Source: an uncultured Prevotellaceae bacterium (GTDB lineage Bacteria > Bacteroidota > Bacteroidia > Bacteroidales > Bacteroidaceae). From it: a DNA stretch of 7,686 nt. Of the stretch, positions 6,443 through 7,686 are shown one piece after another. Position numbers and translations under genes: made by a program. The stretch is from positions 1 to 7,686 of the forward strand of contig CALBJW010000119.1 of assembly GCA_937893145.1 (NCBI GenBank), read 5' to 3'. Position 1 is the first letter of the stretch; each line of letters opens with the position of its first letter. The notes below the pieces were generated by a model. The model was not told the DNA's origin and did not search any database. It saw only the letters and a program-made list of their open reading frames with translations.

Positions 6443-6695
6443 TTTTTGGAGTAGTGCGTGCCCTTATGGGTACACAGAGGATTCTATGCCCCGGTAAGAT
6501 TAGATGGTAGGAACGCCAGTGATGAATCTCTGAAACCGGATGATGGAAGTTCTATTTTGCACGAAGTAAGCTATGGGCTTGCCACAAAAGTGATTTGTAC
6601 TATATATAATAAGGTATATAGGAGTCATGGTGGGCGCTCAGAATTGAATGGTAAATAATTAAATAATAAATAATAATAAAAAAAACTAAACAAAA
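6443..6695 (+). ncRNA. Structured 5' leader RNA of rpsL, candidate cis-regulatory element
   Basis: Several helices can be drawn by eye. Hairpin A: 6455-6463 with 6468-6476 (GTGCCC-TTAT-GGGTAC core, one mismatch). Nested element B: CCGGT 6491-6495 with ACCGG 6535-6539, AGATT 6497-6501 with AATCT 6525-6529, TGGT 6505-6508 with GCCA 6515-6518. Hairpin C: TTTTG 6555-6559 with CAAAA 6585-6589, and GTAAGC 6566-6571 with GCTTGC 6577-6582. Then follow an A/T-rich segment, TATATAGGAG at 6615-6624, a six-codon ORF at 6627-6647, and an A-rich run to the rpsL ATG. The GC content of 6440-6590 is clearly above the flanks. The element probably regulates the str operon, perhaps by ribosomal protein feedback, but I cannot match it to a named RNA family. 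Confidence 0.5.
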
Positions 6696-7079
6696 ATGCC
6701 TACTATTCAGCAATTAGTTCGTAAGGGCCGTAAGGTATTGGTAGACAAGAGTAAGTCTCCTGCATTGGATTCTTGCCCACAGCGCCGTGGCGTTTGTGTA
6801 CGTGTCTACACTACAACACCTAAGAAGCCTAATTCAGCGATGCGTAAGGTCGCTCGTGTTCGTTTGACAAACAAGAAGGAAGTTAACTCTTACATCCCAG
6901 GTGAAGGACACAACTTGCAGGAACACTCAATCGTACTCGTACGTGGTGGTCGTGTTAAGGACCTCCCAGGTGTACGTTACCACATCATCCGCGGTGCTCT
7001 CGATACTGCAGGTGTAGCAAGCCGCACACAGCGTCGTTCTAAGTACGGTGCTAAGCGTCCAAAGGCAGGTAAGAAGTAA
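6696..7079 (+). CDS. rpsL: 30S ribosomal protein S12
   Basis: The 127-residue basic protein is an essential part of the ribosomal decoding centre. It reads PTIQQLVRKGRK at the start, then VYTTTPKKPNSAMRKVARVR at 37-56, GEGHNLQEHS at 69-78 and GGRVKDLPGVRYH at 84-96, ending in SKYGAKRPKAGKK. K43, K88 and P91, where changes confer streptomycin resistance in other bacteria, all have the sensitive (wild-type) residue. D89 is the position methylthiolated by RimO in E. coli. Length is normal for the family. The ATG at 6696 follows an A-rich segment with no Shine-Dalgarno. It is the first gene of the str operon, driven by the consensus promoter near 6406-6436 and preceded by a structured leader. Confidence 0.98.
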   Translation: MPTIQQLVRKGRKVLVDKSKSPALDSCPQRRGVCVRVYTTTPKKPNSAMRKVARVRLTNKKEVNSYIPGEGHNLQEHSIVLVRGGRVKDLPGVRYHIIRGALDTAGVASRTQRRSKYGAKRPKAGKK

Positions 7080-7225
7080 ACTGCAATCTTTTTTCAAACA
7101 AGAATCGTAATTAAAACAATGATTTGATTTGTTGGAAATGCTATGGTTGAGTAAATGACCAACCCGGTCGTTGAAGAAACAAGATGCAAAGCAACCTCAG
7201 ATCAACAAAAAATCAAAACAGAAAA
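7080..7225 (+). promoter_or_regulatory. rpsL-rpsG intercistronic region with hairpin, possible S7 feedback site
   Basis: The 146-nt gap can form AATGACC (7154-7160) with GGTCGTT (7166-7172) around loop AACCC, enclosed by GGTTG (7145-7149) with CAACC (7192-7196). The E. coli str operon has an S7-binding element in the same place that controls rpsG translation; a similar role here is inferred from position and structure only. A weak promoter-like TATGGTTG at 7142-7149 is also present. The last 25 nt before the rpsG ATG are A-rich and single-stranded in character. Confidence 0.35.
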
Positions 7226-7686
7226 ATGAGAAAAGCTAAACCAAAGAAGCGTGTGATCCTTCCAGATCCAGTTTATGGCGATGTTAAGGTTACTAAGTTC
7301 GTTAATAACCTTATGTATGATGGAAAGAAGAGTGTAGCATACACTATCTTCTACACAGCTCTCAAGAATGTTGAGAACAAGATGAAGAACGAGGAGAAGT
7401 CTCCACTCGAAATCTGGAAGAAGGCCCTTGACAATATTACTCCACAGGTTGAGGTTAAGTCTCGCCGTATCGGTGGTGCTACATTCCAGGTTCCAACTGA
7501 AATCCGTGCAGACCGTAAGGAGGCAATCTCTATGAAGAATATGATTGCTTTCGCTCGTAAGCGTAGCGGTAAGAGCATGGCTGACAAGCTCTCTGCAGAA
7601 ATCATGGATGCATTCAACGAGCAGGGTGGCGCATTCAAGCGTAAGGAAGATATGCACCGTATGGCTGAGGCTAACCGTGCATTCGC
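7226..7686 (+). CDS. rpsG: 30S ribosomal protein S7, 3' end cut by window edge
   Basis: The frame opens at ATG 7226 with MRKAKPKKRVILPDPVYGD and runs 153 full codons to the edge without a stop. S7-typical stretches are GDVKVTKFVNNLMYDGKK (18-35), VEVKSRRIGGATFQVPTEIR (76-95) and the closing HRMAEANRAF. The Bacteroidales protein is usually about 158 residues, so only about five codons are missing. S7 organises the head of the 30S subunit by binding the 3' domain of 16S rRNA, and in E. coli it is the repressor of its own operon. It follows rpsL in the usual str order; fusA would be expected next. Confidence 0.97.
   Translation, partial: MRKAKPKKRVILPDPVYGDVKVTKFVNNLMYDGKKSVAYTIFYTALKNVENKMKNEEKSPLEIWKKALDNITPQVEVKSRRIGGATFQVPTEIRADRKEAISMKNMIAFARKRSGKSMADKLSAEIMDAFNEQGGAFKRKEDMHRMAEANRAF

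Noticed and set aside
6458..6658. 66-codon plus-strand ORF in the rpsL leader
   Set aside because: It lies over the structured leader, its translation resembles no family, and the inferred transcription start is only about 15 nt upstream. RNA structure explains the region better.
7183..7197. GATGCAAAGCAACCT resembling the 16S segment GATGCAACGCGAAGAACCT
   Set aside because: The match needs gaps and is too short to separate from chance.

Overview
The window looks like a chromosomal segment of a Bacteroidota member, most likely Bacteroidales and probably Prevotella-like. Three things support this. Five promoters fit the Bacteroidetes sigma-ABfr pattern (-33 TTTG/TTG and -7 TAnnTTTG). The A-rich segments before most start codons lack a Shine-Dalgarno (SD) sequence. 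The proteins (short-form CstA, DsbD, UPF0597, DUF3467, S12, S7) read like Bacteroidales versions. Genus is an inference; no search was run.

Layout. Positions 1-425 (minus strand) hold the 5' part of a gene that runs off the left edge, probably a Bacteroidales LuxR-type regulator with a PAS-like N-terminal domain. A 240-bp divergent intergenic region carries one promoter for it and one for the plus-strand gene at 666-2117, a CstA-family transporter. Next is a probable two-gene operon: dsbD (2247-4340), a membrane thiol reductase, whose end overlaps by 11 bp the start of a UPF0597 / L-cysteine desulfidase-type iron-sulfur lyase (4330-5610). A terminator-like hairpin and the promoter of the next unit lie on top of each other at 5622-5693.

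The right half is translation-related. A DUF3467 gene (5886-6206) has a leader of about 225 nt and its own terminator. It is followed by a consensus promoter, a structured leader of about 250 nt, rpsL (S12, 6696-7079), a 146-nt structured intercistronic stretch, and rpsG (S7, 7226 to the right edge, about five codons short of complete). This is the start of the str operon; fusA would be expected next but lies outside the window.

How the genes work together. DsbD and the cysteine desulfidase-like enzyme both concern thiols, and their translational coupling suggests a joint thiol/cysteine role. DUF3467 and the str genes appear to be separately promoted units. The least explained parts are the leader RNAs of DUF3467 and rpsL. 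They share the 10-mer TATATAGGAG, contain SD-like sites followed by tiny ORFs in a lineage that mostly avoids SD, and (for rpsL) show nested helices. No mobile element, CRISPR array, tRNA or rRNA gene was seen.
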